Assembly (NCBI GenBank): GCA_964410105.1
Contig: CAYPFY010000001.1
Span: forward strand, 186,001-250,000
Source: CAYPFY01 sp964410105
Lineage (GTDB): Bacteria; Bacteroidota; Ignavibacteria; UBA10030; SZUA-254
Direction of reading: 5' to 3'
DNA: 64,000 nt
Shown here: one piece after another, positions 24,015 through 32,970 of the stretch
Numbering within the stretch: position 1 is the stretch's first letter
How the letters are laid out: every line of letters starts with the position of its first letter
Made by a program: the position numbers and the translations under genes
The notes under the pieces: model-generated
Told to the model about the DNA's origin: nothing
The model's database searches: none
Seen by the model: the letters and a program-made list of their open reading frames with translations, nothing else

Positions 24015-25817
24015 CTACGGGGAGATCGTACCGGGCGCGGGACTGACATTCAGCCATTCAAGCTGTCGGTCGACGAATGGCGCAGCGAACATTCTCCCTC
24101 CGAACCCAAGGTATCGAAATGCGAGCATCGGGATTGGGGTGACAGCTACTCTGCGCAATCGATCCTCGAAGACCTCGTAGCCCCGGTTACGAGCAGCCTG
24201 GGCGAGGATCAAATTGAGCTTCCGCTGCTGCTTGCCGCGGAGAAGTTCCATTTTTGTCTTTTTGAAGCGGTCGGACGCGCGCGCTGAGAGAAGCGCGTCC
24301 TTCTTGTCCCGGAGTTCAAAGAGAACATAACCGGTCGAGTCCTGGATGGGTCCGTACCGCTGTCCAACCTCCATACCCCAGGCGATTTCCCCGACGGGCG
24401 GTCGATCGGTGACGGGGAAAAAATCGGTCACCCCCTTTCGCGTTCGCTCCTGTGGGTCGTCGCCCCGCTGTTCGATGACGTTTGTCAGCGACTCTCCCCT
24501 CGAGAGGTCGTCGACTGCGCGACGCATTTCCTCAAGCGTGGAGGTGTGCAGGGCTTGTATTTTGACTTCGGGGATTGTTTTTACGGAATCACTCGCCTTG
24601 AGGACCGAATAGACCTCCCCGTCGCTGACCGTCACACGGTTGACTATGTGCTGCTTGAGCATGGCGGCAAGAATCTGTTCCTTCCAGGGTTGGATGATTT
24701 TTTTGACCTCGGCCGACGTGTCGATGCCCCGCCGCTGAGCTTCCTGGGCGAGGAGTTCACGGTCGACCCATTCACGGAATTCATCAAAAAGCCTGTGCGG
24801 AAGCTCCCCTATACGCCTGACGGAAAATCCGCTCAGCCGCAATCGGACGAGGGCTTCGCCAATACTCCAGAACCTGCTCCCGCCGACGATGAGAGTATCC
24901 GTCAGTCGATCGGCACAGAGCCGGGCGAGCGAATCGGCTGTCGGTCCGTCCACTGTCCACTGTTCTCTGAGCGGCTGTTCCCGGAAGACTCCGGCAAGTT
25001 TTTCAACAAAATACTTAAAGGCGACAGGAGGCGAGAAGCCCGTCTTGCCCGACAAGGTTTCCTTTAGAAATTCTCTGACTTTCGCACGCTCCTTCCGGGA
25101 GCGTATTTTTGCAGTAACCTTTTCGCGGAGAACGCCAGGCTGCATTGAAGACGCCACCGGGCGCGCCTGGAGGAGCTGGAGGATATAGTATCCGCCCCCC
25201 GCATGGATTACCGGTGAAATCTCACTTCCCTTGAGCGAATAGGCTGCATCCTCGACCAGCGGATCGGCATCTCCCCAGACGATAGATGCCGTATCCGAGA
25301 GTGCCTTCATCGATGAATCCACCTGAAATCCGGAGAGATTTTCACCCCTCTTAATCTGGGACCGGGCGAATACGGCATCCGCTGCTTCCTCAAAGAACAT
25401 GAATCGCACGCGAAGCTCCTTCAGAACACGTTTCAGGCCTGTGCTTACTTCGCGGGGAGACACCTCGACCTGCCTGCGAATCTCCCGCTTGTAGAGTTCA
25501 TCACGGGAGATTTCCTTGAGAAGCTCCTGAAGATCGTCTCTGATGGCGCCCATGGTATCAAGCCTCATGTCGAGGGCTTCCTGCGTGAGGAGTTTTTCGG
25601 CCACCATCGAGAGCAGAAAGGTCAGTTTCTCCTGCTCAAGCTGCGGCTTCCTGTGCCGGTGTGGCGCAGGCGTAAGCTCGAATCGCTCGAGGAATTCGGA
25701 TTCCGAGATGAAGATATTCCCCGCGCGGGCAACGTAGGAATTTGCAGAAGAACCATGGGGCGACTGCGAGTTGGCTAAGGAAGCAACGAGAAGGGGAAAT
25801 AAGAGGGCTGATCGCAT
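24015..25817 (-). CDS. SurA-like periplasmic peptidyl-prolyl isomerase/chaperone
   Basis: I start at ATG 25817 (600 residues), because the frame's upper ATG at 25859 lies inside the terminator hairpin of the preceding gene and 25817 gives a signal peptide (RSALLFPLLVASLANSQS). A SurA-type helical N-domain follows (ISESEFLERFELTP, LLSMVAEKLLTQEALDM). Two parvulin-like segments can be seen (DPLVEDAAYSLKGSEISPVI, and near the C-terminus FFPVTDRPPVGEIAWGMEVG). Such proteins escort outer-membrane and secreted proteins through the periplasm, which fits a neighbourhood full of barrels and T9SS cargo. PPIase activity is not certain because the motifs are divergent. Confidence 0.75.
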   Translation of the reverse strand: MRSALLFPLLVASLANSQSPHGSSANSYVARAGNIFISESEFLERFELTPAPHRHRKPQLEQEKLTFLLSMVAEKLLTQEALDMRLDTMGAIRDDLQELLKEISRDELYKREIRRQVEVSPREVSTGLKRVLKELRVRFMFFEEAADAVFARSQIKRGENLSGFQVDSSMKALSDTASIVWGDADPLVEDAAYSLKGSEISPVIHAGGGYYILQLLQARPVASSMQPGVLREKVTAKIRSRKERAKVREFLKETLSGKTGFSPPVAFKYFVEKLAGVFREQPLREQWTVDGPTADSLARLCADRLTDTLIVGGSRFWSIGEALVRLRLSGFSVRRIGELPHRLFDEFREWVDRELLAQEAQRRGIDTSAEVKKIIQPWKEQILAAMLKQHIVNRVTVSDGEVYSVLKASDSVKTIPEVKIQALHTSTLEEMRRAVDDLSRGESLTNVIEQRGDDPQERTRKGVTDFFPVTDRPPVGEIAWGMEVGQRYGPIQDSTGYVLFELRDKKDALLSARASDRFKKTKMELLRGKQQRKLNLILAQAARNRGYEVFEDRLRRVAVTPIPMLAFRYLGFGGRMFAAPFVDRQLEWLNVSPAPGTISP

Positions 25818-25838
25818 GAGGAGAACATATGGGACGGC

Positions 25839-25877
25839 AAAAGGAACAGGCCGGGGCATTTCGCCCCGGCTTGTTCC
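25839..25877 (-). terminator. Strong rho-independent terminator after the T9SS protein at 25891
   Basis: A 15-bp stem with one mismatch (plus-strand arms 25843-25857 and 25863-25877) around a 5-nt loop. On the minus strand it is followed by TTTT (25839-25842). It lies 13 nt after the stop at 25891 and ends just before the SurA-like gene. Confidence 0.85.
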
Positions 25878-25890
25878 GGAAGAGCTGGTT

Positions 25891-28011
25891 CTACTTCAAT
25901 ATTACCATTTTCTTCGTGCTCACGAAGTGGCCGGCCGTGAGCGTATAGAAATAGAGTCCGCTCGAGAGCTTCGATGCATTGAATCGGACCGAGTAATCGC
26001 CGGGCGGCTGTTTGGTGTTTACAACCGTCGCGACGAGCTGGCCCAGGAGGTTATACACCCTGAGCGTGACGAACGACTCCGACGCGAGGGTGTACTCGAT
26101 CCTTGTCGACGGATTGAACGGGTTCGGGAAATTCTGGGACAGGGCGAATTTTGCGGGGAGACCCTTCCCATCGTTCACCCCGGTCGGGGTCGCAGGGCGT
26201 TCGAGATTATAGTCCCATCCGTCGTAAAAAGCCGGGTTGATGCTCCCGAACTGGTTATGCAGGGTAAACGACGTGTCCGTGTCGACAATGTTTTCCGCGT
26301 GGTTGTTTCCAAAACCGCCGCTTCCCCCCTCATTGTCTCCGCCGCGGATGCCAAACTTGAAGACCTGGCCCACTTGTCCCTTGGATCCGATGCTCGAGCT
26401 ATCGGGTGAGTCCTGGACGAGCCTGGTGAAGACCGTATCACCCGCAACCAGGTCTCCATGGGATCCGTCGTCGTACAAGCGCTTGTTGAGGTTATTGTAC
26501 AGCCCGAAATCCCAGTCGCTTGCGCCCGGATTATTCCACCCTCCGACGGCGGGTCCGTTCATATAGACCCCCCAGGTGAGTATGGAATCTCTCACTCCGG
26601 AGTGAATATTGAAGGTGCCCTGAATGTCGTGGAGGGTATCTCCCTTGGCGATTTGGTAAAAGACGGGCTTGATATTGACCTCATAGCGGACAAGAACGGG
26701 CTGGCTCAGCGGGCGCGAGTTAGGGAAGACGGGCTGACGGTTGGAGGCAGCGATCCCGGCTGCGCTGTCATACGCAGTAAAAGTCCCCCCGGGAACGATT
26801 ATTTGCCGTTTCTCAGCCTCCCCGCTCTGATCGCCGCTGTAGAAGAAGTTATAGTAATTCTCGCGGATTTCAACGGCGTTCTTCAAAGCATAATACTGAT
26901 AATCAAACACGGCGCCGATCTTCGTCACCACAGTGTCGATGGCGATATACGTCGACCCGCCGGCCCTCACCATCTCCTTCCTCCTCCCGCCGTCAACACC
27001 AGTCCCGAAATAGCCTGAACGGACGTAGAGAGTATCGCCCAGGCTGAATCCGCCCGATTGGAGTGCTTTTGCAAGGTTTGCCCGGTACGTCACGATGACC
27101 GAGTCGGTGTTTGCCCGGCCAATCGGCGCCTGATCGCCGAAGAATACCCAGTGCAGGGTCGTATCTTTCTTTCCGACTGGGATAGTGAAATGCCTGTTCC
27201 CGCCGCCGTACTGGGGTCCCGAGAGTTGTTCCGATCGCTGGCCCCCGGTCGAGCTGGTCCAATCCCACCCAATGATGAATTTATAGGCAATATCCTGGCC
27301 TTCCGTGACGCTGTCCTTTGGAATCCTGACCCTTCCGGACCAGAACCAGCCGGGTGGAACAGTATACCCGTTCCCGTTCGACGCCTGCGTCTCTTTAGTG
27401 AGATAGAAAGTCGGCGACCAGTGGAGTTCACCGGTTCCTTTGGACGCCCCTCCCCGGACGCCGAGAGTATCTTTATTGGTGTCGAATTCATATGTGCCGC
27501 GTGCGATGGGGCCCCCCATGTTCACCCTGAAATAGACGCTGATCGAATCCGCGGGCTGCGTGTTCCACGGCCTGAAATACTGCGCGCGGCCGTTGGCCCC
27601 GTTGTTCCAGAACTCGACATCGAGCGTCGTGTCCGTGTTCGGTACTATCACTGAGCGATTGTCAGCCGAAAGTCCCGGGTCCGCGGGAGTCACATTCTGT
27701 TCCCACCCCACACCGCTCTGGTACGCGATGACATATTTATACCGGAGAGTATCGCCGGCCGGGAACGTGTACGTCTTAGACCAGTAATCTCCCCCGATAT
27801 GGACCAAATTGTTGACCGTATCATTGCCCCAGGTGATCGGCGCTAGCGAGCCCCGGACCTGGACCGTCGACCCCGTCACCGGCAGGGTATCCGGCACCGT
27901 CGATGTATTCAGGACGAATGTCACATGAGTTTGCGCCTGAACTGCCACCGACCAACCGGAATATCCGCTGATGAGCAGGGCATATGCCAGCAGTAACAGT
28001 ATCCTTTTCAT
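25891..28011 (-). CDS. T9SS-exported protein with repeated starch-binding-like modules
   Basis: 706 residues, no catalytic domain recognised. Signal peptide MKRILLLLAYALLISGYSG, then several beta-sandwich modules of a CBM20/SusE-like type. Each has a VxVRG or LYVRSG strand and a YKYVI, YKFII or YQYY strand (about residues 28-130, 155-270 and 300-390). A variable-ligand-like region with GVYMNGPAVGGWNNPG follows. The T9SS tail begins SQNFPNPFNPSTR and ends TKKMVILK. RBS GAGGG precedes ATG 28011. I infer a cell-surface glucan-binding role beside the amylases. It lies 88 nt downstream of the PorV gene and has its own terminator. Confidence 0.72.
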   Translation of the reverse strand: MKRILLLLAYALLISGYSGWSVAVQAQTHVTFVLNTSTVPDTLPVTGSTVQVRGSLAPITWGNDTVNNLVHIGGDYWSKTYTFPAGDTLRYKYVIAYQSGVGWEQNVTPADPGLSADNRSVIVPNTDTTLDVEFWNNGANGRAQYFRPWNTQPADSISVYFRVNMGGPIARGTYEFDTNKDTLGVRGGASKGTGELHWSPTFYLTKETQASNGNGYTVPPGWFWSGRVRIPKDSVTEGQDIAYKFIIGWDWTSSTGGQRSEQLSGPQYGGGNRHFTIPVGKKDTTLHWVFFGDQAPIGRANTDSVIVTYRANLAKALQSGGFSLGDTLYVRSGYFGTGVDGGRRKEMVRAGGSTYIAIDTVVTKIGAVFDYQYYALKNAVEIRENYYNFFYSGDQSGEAEKRQIIVPGGTFTAYDSAAGIAASNRQPVFPNSRPLSQPVLVRYEVNIKPVFYQIAKGDTLHDIQGTFNIHSGVRDSILTWGVYMNGPAVGGWNNPGASDWDFGLYNNLNKRLYDDGSHGDLVAGDTVFTRLVQDSPDSSSIGSKGQVGQVFKFGIRGGDNEGGSGGFGNNHAENIVDTDTSFTLHNQFGSINPAFYDGWDYNLERPATPTGVNDGKGLPAKFALSQNFPNPFNPSTRIEYTLASESFVTLRVYNLLGQLVATVVNTKQPPGDYSVRFNASKLSSGLYFYTLTAGHFVSTKKMVILK

Positions 28012-28099
28012 GATGCCCTCACATCATTGTTGGAATTTTAGTTAATTAATTGACAAGAATGGTTACAGCATCGTTTCATCTTTGCGATATCCTCGCGTC

Positions 28100-29137
28100 T
28101 CAGAATGCGATAGCGACCGCAATCGTATTCAGGTTTCCAAACGACCCGAATTTCGTGAATGCGTAGTTCACCTCCAGCGAGCCTATCCCCTCCTGATTGT
28201 ACCGCACGCCCGCTCCAAGCGAGACTCCCTCCTGCTCGTCGGAGGAAAAAACCGACTTATATCCCCCACGGAAAAAGACCATTTCATTCCAGCCCACCTC
28301 ACCGCCCAGGTTTACCGATTCGTCATTATCGCTGGGCCGGAGCGCGTCCCCGCCCAGGGTCACCCTCACCAGATCCTGTTTGAACACATCCATTGCGACG
28401 CCGACGCGGAACAGCAACGGGAGCGTCCAGGAATCGGTCTTAAGATCTCCCACGAGAGTTTTATTCGACCCTGAATTCCCGGGATCAATATCGACTCTCT
28501 GGAGAAGATCCCGTCCCTCCAGCTTCAGATCGCCCCCGAAGTTGGACATGGAAACGCCCAGCCTCATTCCGTTGAACCCCGTGACGAACAGCAGCCCGAG
28601 ATCGAAGGCCCATGTGCTCGCGGACTCGTTCCAGATGCGCTGCTGTATGTATTTCACCGATCCCCCCATGGAGAACCGATCGGTGAGGCGCCGGCAATAC
28701 GACCCGGCGATGGCAAGATCCTGCGCCGACCAGCGTTCAGATGTCCCCTCCGGTTGAGTGACAGTCGTGACCTGTTCTTCCCCGTAATCGAGCTGTGTCA
28801 GGCTGAGGCCGAGGGCATTCTCATTCCCGAGGTTGTACATGAATCCGAACCAGCGGAATTTTGTCTGAACGAGCCATTCGGAGTTTGAAAACATGATCTG
28901 AGACTTCCCCGCCTGCTGGAAAGCTCCGGGATTCCAGTAGAGACCGGTTACATCCTCGTTTGATGCCACATAGGCGCTTCCCATGGCGATCGCGCGCGGT
29001 CCGACCGATATGCCCAGGAACTGCGCCGCCGTCGTCCCCACCTTCGATTGGGAAGAACAAAGCGTCACAAGAAGCGGCACTGCCCAGAAGACCCTGAGCG
29101 GAAAGCCGCATTTCACTCTGATTGACCTAAAAATCAT
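28100..29137 (-). CDS. PorV/PorQ-family outer-membrane protein
   Basis: 345 residues. An N-terminal signal (FWAVPLLVTLCSSQS) is followed by the family's opening GTTAAQFLGISVGPRAIAMG and SNEDVTGLYWNPGAF, then alternating strands to the C-terminus ending in an aromatic (VAIAF). PorV-type proteins are FadL-like barrels; PorV itself shuttles cargo of the type IX secretion system. It overlaps the exported-protein gene upstream by 4 nt, forming a TonB receptor/cargo/PorV-like operon. Whether it is the true PorV or one of the lineage's many paralogues is not decidable here. Confidence 0.82.
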   Translation of the reverse strand: MIFRSIRVKCGFPLRVFWAVPLLVTLCSSQSKVGTTAAQFLGISVGPRAIAMGSAYVASNEDVTGLYWNPGAFQQAGKSQIMFSNSEWLVQTKFRWFGFMYNLGNENALGLSLTQLDYGEEQVTTVTQPEGTSERWSAQDLAIAGSYCRRLTDRFSMGGSVKYIQQRIWNESASTWAFDLGLLFVTGFNGMRLGVSMSNFGGDLKLEGRDLLQRVDIDPGNSGSNKTLVGDLKTDSWTLPLLFRVGVAMDVFKQDLVRVTLGGDALRPSDNDESVNLGGEVGWNEMVFFRGGYKSVFSSDEQEGVSLGAGVRYNQEGIGSLEVNYAFTKFGSFGNLNTIAVAIAF

Positions 29138-32100
29138 TTTATTATCGCGATTTTTCCCGTCTTCGTGCCGACCGAGGATTCGACGACATAGAAATAGATG
29201 CCGAAAGCAACATCGAGATTCTCTTCCGTCTTAAGGTTCCAGGACACCGTTCCATCCTCAATATTGCCGTCGTGACGCAACGAAGCGATATGGTCGCCAC
29301 GGGATGTATAGATGTTGATTCTGGAATTGGCGGGGAGATGGATGAAATCTATCTTTCTTGTCCCTCTGCCGCTGGTGATCCCGGGATTGAGCGGCGGTTC
29401 AAAGCTCGAGGCTGTCACATAGGGGTTCGGAACGACTTTGACGTTGTCGAGCGTCGATTTCGCCTGGGCGTTGTCGATGTGAGAAGGTGCAGTCTGGAAG
29501 GTGAAGACATCCCCGCGGCGAAATGATTTGAGAGTACGCAGGATGAGCATATCCCCGTCGGTATAGTTTATCAGCCGATCGGATGTGTCGGGACTGACGA
29601 AGAATAAATCCCATGTGGCTGAATAGACTCCCCGTGGATTCTTTTCCATGAATATCAGTTCGGAGTTTCCCGATATCCTTCCGTAGTACGTCGCCGGCAG
29701 AAACAGGAATTTTATGAAAGTGCTGTCTGTGCGGTTATAGATCCGGAAATTCACGGGGACGGGGGAATCGAACGGTATGGGGCCCGGCATCGAGGTGTCG
29801 ACGTCGTTAGCCGAAAACCGAAGTTCATAGTCGGACGGCTTCCTGTAGCCGGAGATACGCGGGAAGGTCTGCGGAAAACTTTGAGAGAAGAAGAACTTGT
29901 AGGTGTTGCTTCCCTGGTGGCTCCCGATCCAGGAGGCCGTGTCGGGTTTTACCAGCCAGATATTACTGAACTTCAGTTGAATCCCATCAAAATTGTCCGC
30001 CTCGGTGTTTTCAACAAGAAAGGGTGTCCCCTGCAGGTTCGGGCTGTTGTAGACGGGGTAATACTGGAATTTGATTGAATACTCTCCCTGGGGGAGGTTC
30101 CCGGGCGCGGACGACCGGATGGTGCCCCGGACGGGGTCAAGAATATACCGAGAAGGATCGACCACGATGTCCTGCTGCAGAACCGAGACGCTCCCCGGAA
30201 TGAGATTTCTTTGAGGCAGCGAGACGTTGATCGTGTCAAGGCTTGTGAATGAGGCATGGATATCCTCAAGGTCTCGCACGGAGTAAGAGGAGGTTATACG
30301 ATTCCATTCCGTCGAATCCGCCGCGTCAATCAATCCGTTTGCGTTGTTATCGATGCCGTCGACCTGCGTGTCCAGGAATTCCAGCTGATAGCGATGATCG
30401 GTCAGCTTGGTTTCGTCCACGATGCTGTAGGAGACGTTTCCTGACCCGGGCCCCGTTGCGTGTGATACCCGCACCCCCTCCGGTGGTCTGGCATATCCCG
30501 CTGCCGGAGCATTAGGGACGACGGTGATCACATTGATGTCCTTGCTGTCGATCTCCCCGGTGCTTGAGAGCCTTATCGATTTTGTATTTTCCGCGGGATA
30601 GACGCCCAGATCTTCATCTCCCTTGCTGTAAGCAACTACGGCGTAGTAGTACCGCCTGCCGTTGTCCACATCGTGGTCGACATAGGTATGCTCGAGCCCC
30701 GATTCGCCGCCGAGGTAATAGGAGAATCCGGCCGCGTCGTTATAGATGTCGCCCGTTGCCCTGAAGTATCCCTGAACTCCATCCTTCAGGTCAAACTGTG
30801 CGACCGGCCTGTAGCCCCTTGGCGACCCGTTGGCATCGGTTATCGTGAAAATATCGCTGAAGTCGGGGTCGGTGGACCTGTATACCTTGTATCCCTCGAA
30901 GCTCTTCACCCGAAGGACAGGGTCGACGAATGATTCGGCGACGCGGTCCCAGTAGATGGTCACCTGATGATCACCTGCAACAGCGGTCACGGTGGGGGCG
31001 GTCGGAGGCTGCGGAAACTGATAGTTAGCGTCGTAAATCTTCTGCACCGTCTTTTTGTTCTTGAGCAGGTCCGCGATCTCGACATCCCAGGGAGTTCCCT
31101 TCCCTCCCTTCCCGCCTCCATAGACGAGGGCAAGGGAGAACCTTTCCGTCGCTTTTGCAAGGAGGGGGAAGTAACCCGATCCGTAGATGAAATCACCGTC
31201 TTCCCCGTTCAGAGGATAGCTCCGGTGTGTGGAGGGATCGTAGTACATCGACGGCGGAATGTCGAAGAAACCCGGGGCGAGATTGGACCAGAGGGAGTCT
31301 TTGTCGGCCATGACGATCTTGCCGGCGGGAGTGAAATAATAGAAATTCGTGAGCCCGATCTGGTCGGACTCTCCGACGTCGGTGAGGTCGATATGAGGCT
31401 CGCCGCGGCTATTGTGCCTCGGATCGGGGTCGAAGCAGTACGAACCGGGCGCGCCCGACGTGGGGCGCCCATCGCTCTCGCCGCAATCCGGTCCCGGGTA
31501 GTCGACGGCGCTGGGGCCGATGCCGTCGACGCCGACGTCATCGAATCGGGCGTCCCAATTCCGGTCGTTGTCCTTGAGATCGTCGCGCCGCTCGTCGATC
31601 ATGCTGTAGAATACAAAGTTGGAATCGTTCTGCTGGCCCCCGATGTAGTCCACATGCCGCAGCGGCCGGAGGACATCGAACAATGTGCGGCCGGTGCGGT
31701 CCTTCTTCACTTGCTCGTAGTGGACGAACTGGTTCTCGTCGATCAGCCCGTTGAAGTTGTTATCGATTCCGTCCTGGGCATTTGGATTGATGATCTGCTG
31801 GAGCGGAAGAAAATTCCCTTCAACGAGCTTCGTCTTCCCCGGGTAGAGCCAGATGGAATCTGTCATCCCGCGAGTCCACGCCTTGAAGGAGTCCGTGTTC
31901 GGAACCGTGAAGAGGTGGCGACGAAACGCGTCATCGATGGTAACCAGCTTCATGCCGCGTGTCACAAGGACGGAATCAAAGTCCGAAAGGGTAAAGAGGG
32001 GCGCCGTTCGCCCCAGTGGTGTCGACTCTGCGTCGCCGTCGTTATCGATACCGTCGAACGGATTGCCGGGGCTTTCGAGGAAGGCGTAACCGACCAATCC

Positions 32101-32970
32101 GTCTGCATTCCCGACCCAGCGGGGATTCCGGCTGTTATCTTGATCGAAATCCCCTGTGTAGGTGAGGTTATTATAGGCATCATAGAACGACCAGTCGTCG
32201 TCGTACTCACCGTTATCGGCGCTGGCGGTGACCCCGATGTAGGTCCCGACAAGGAATCCGAAAACGGCGCGGTCGTAGGTCGTCGTCCCCGTATTCCGGA
32301 TTTCATACAGCCAGAAAATGTTGTCCTGGGCCAGGAACTGTGCCCACTGCAAGGCCCGTACCCGGACCTCGAGGCCGAGGCCGTTCCTGCTCAGATTTGT
32401 GGAATCGGGCTTGAACGCGACTCCCTTGATGTTGTTGCTAAGAAAGTTGAAACGCTGATCGTTGTTGTCGTCCATGACGAAATACGTTTCGAGATCGGCG
32501 CTCTTCTTTTTCCCAAAATAGCCGTCCCACACCCCGTTGTATGACTGATCCTGGTCCGGCCAGGTAGGAGGCCAGGTGTTCTTGTTATTGCTCATGGCGA
32601 CGTTTTGATTCGGAGAGGGGGCAAAATAGCCGCTCACAGGTTCAAAAGTCCAGGGAAGCCCCTCAGGCGAAACATCGTTTTGCTGTGTGGGTCTGGCGAC
32701 GGGGCAGGTCTCGACGTCGTGAAAAACCTTTCCCTGCCATTTTACTTCGGCCCCGATCAGGGGGCTCACATCCCCCAGGTAACCGTTATTGTCATTCTTC
32801 CACGATCCCCGCGGCCGGGTATCGACAGGCTGACCGATGACGCCGTAGTTTCCAAACACCGTTCGAACCTGGTTTCCGTTCATGACGGCCGAGCGGCGGT
32901 ATGGATAGCCGCTCTGGCCGAAGCAGGTCGACGCATAAGCGAGGGCGAGGATGACGATTTTCCTCACCAT
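29134..32970 (-). CDS. Large exported surface protein with calcium-binding-like DxDxDG repeats
   Basis: 1278 residues. Signal peptide MVRKIVILALAYASTCFGQ. Acidic loops recur (FDGIDNDGD, QDGIDNNFNGLIDE, VDGIDNNANGLIDAAD, FVMDDNNDQR), similar to thrombospondin-3/dockerin-like calcium sites. An FN3-like segment (about residues 655-770) has TIYWDRVAESF and YYYAVVAYSKGDEDLG. The C-terminus is a T9SS-like tail with VVPNPYV and ends TGKIAIIK. The stop abuts the PorV-type gene with a 4-nt overlap, and the start is directly adjacent to the TonB receptor stop. Function unknown; it may be the surface partner of the receptor. Confidence 0.75.
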   Translation of the reverse strand: MVRKIVILALAYASTCFGQSGYPYRRSAVMNGNQVRTVFGNYGVIGQPVDTRPRGSWKNDNNGYLGDVSPLIGAEVKWQGKVFHDVETCPVARPTQQNDVSPEGLPWTFEPVSGYFAPSPNQNVAMSNNKNTWPPTWPDQDQSYNGVWDGYFGKKKSADLETYFVMDDNNDQRFNFLSNNIKGVAFKPDSTNLSRNGLGLEVRVRALQWAQFLAQDNIFWLYEIRNTGTTTYDRAVFGFLVGTYIGVTASADNGEYDDDWSFYDAYNNLTYTGDFDQDNSRNPRWVGNADGLVGYAFLESPGNPFDGIDNDGDAESTPLGRTAPLFTLSDFDSVLVTRGMKLVTIDDAFRRHLFTVPNTDSFKAWTRGMTDSIWLYPGKTKLVEGNFLPLQQIINPNAQDGIDNNFNGLIDENQFVHYEQVKKDRTGRTLFDVLRPLRHVDYIGGQQNDSNFVFYSMIDERRDDLKDNDRNWDARFDDVGVDGIGPSAVDYPGPDCGESDGRPTSGAPGSYCFDPDPRHNSRGEPHIDLTDVGESDQIGLTNFYYFTPAGKIVMADKDSLWSNLAPGFFDIPPSMYYDPSTHRSYPLNGEDGDFIYGSGYFPLLAKATERFSLALVYGGGKGGKGTPWDVEIADLLKNKKTVQKIYDANYQFPQPPTAPTVTAVAGDHQVTIYWDRVAESFVDPVLRVKSFEGYKVYRSTDPDFSDIFTITDANGSPRGYRPVAQFDLKDGVQGYFRATGDIYNDAAGFSYYLGGESGLEHTYVDHDVDNGRRYYYAVVAYSKGDEDLGVYPAENTKSIRLSSTGEIDSKDINVITVVPNAPAAGYARPPEGVRVSHATGPGSGNVSYSIVDETKLTDHRYQLEFLDTQVDGIDNNANGLIDAADSTEWNRITSSYSVRDLEDIHASFTSLDTINVSLPQRNLIPGSVSVLQQDIVVDPSRYILDPVRGTIRSSAPGNLPQGEYSIKFQYYPVYNSPNLQGTPFLVENTEADNFDGIQLKFSNIWLVKPDTASWIGSHQGSNTYKFFFSQSFPQTFPRISGYRKPSDYELRFSANDVDTSMPGPIPFDSPVPVNFRIYNRTDSTFIKFLFLPATYYGRISGNSELIFMEKNPRGVYSATWDLFFVSPDTSDRLINYTDGDMLILRTLKSFRRGDVFTFQTAPSHIDNAQAKSTLDNVKVVPNPYVTASSFEPPLNPGITSGRGTRKIDFIHLPANSRINIYTSRGDHIASLRHDGNIEDGTVSWNLKTEENLDVAFGIYFYVVESSVGTKTGKIAIIK

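Noticed and set aside
30967..32544. A 525-codon open frame antisense to the exported calcium-motif protein
   Set aside because: Its composition (repeated Val, Ile, Glu and Asp with no domain) mirrors the other strand; the sense gene has signal peptide and T9SS tail.
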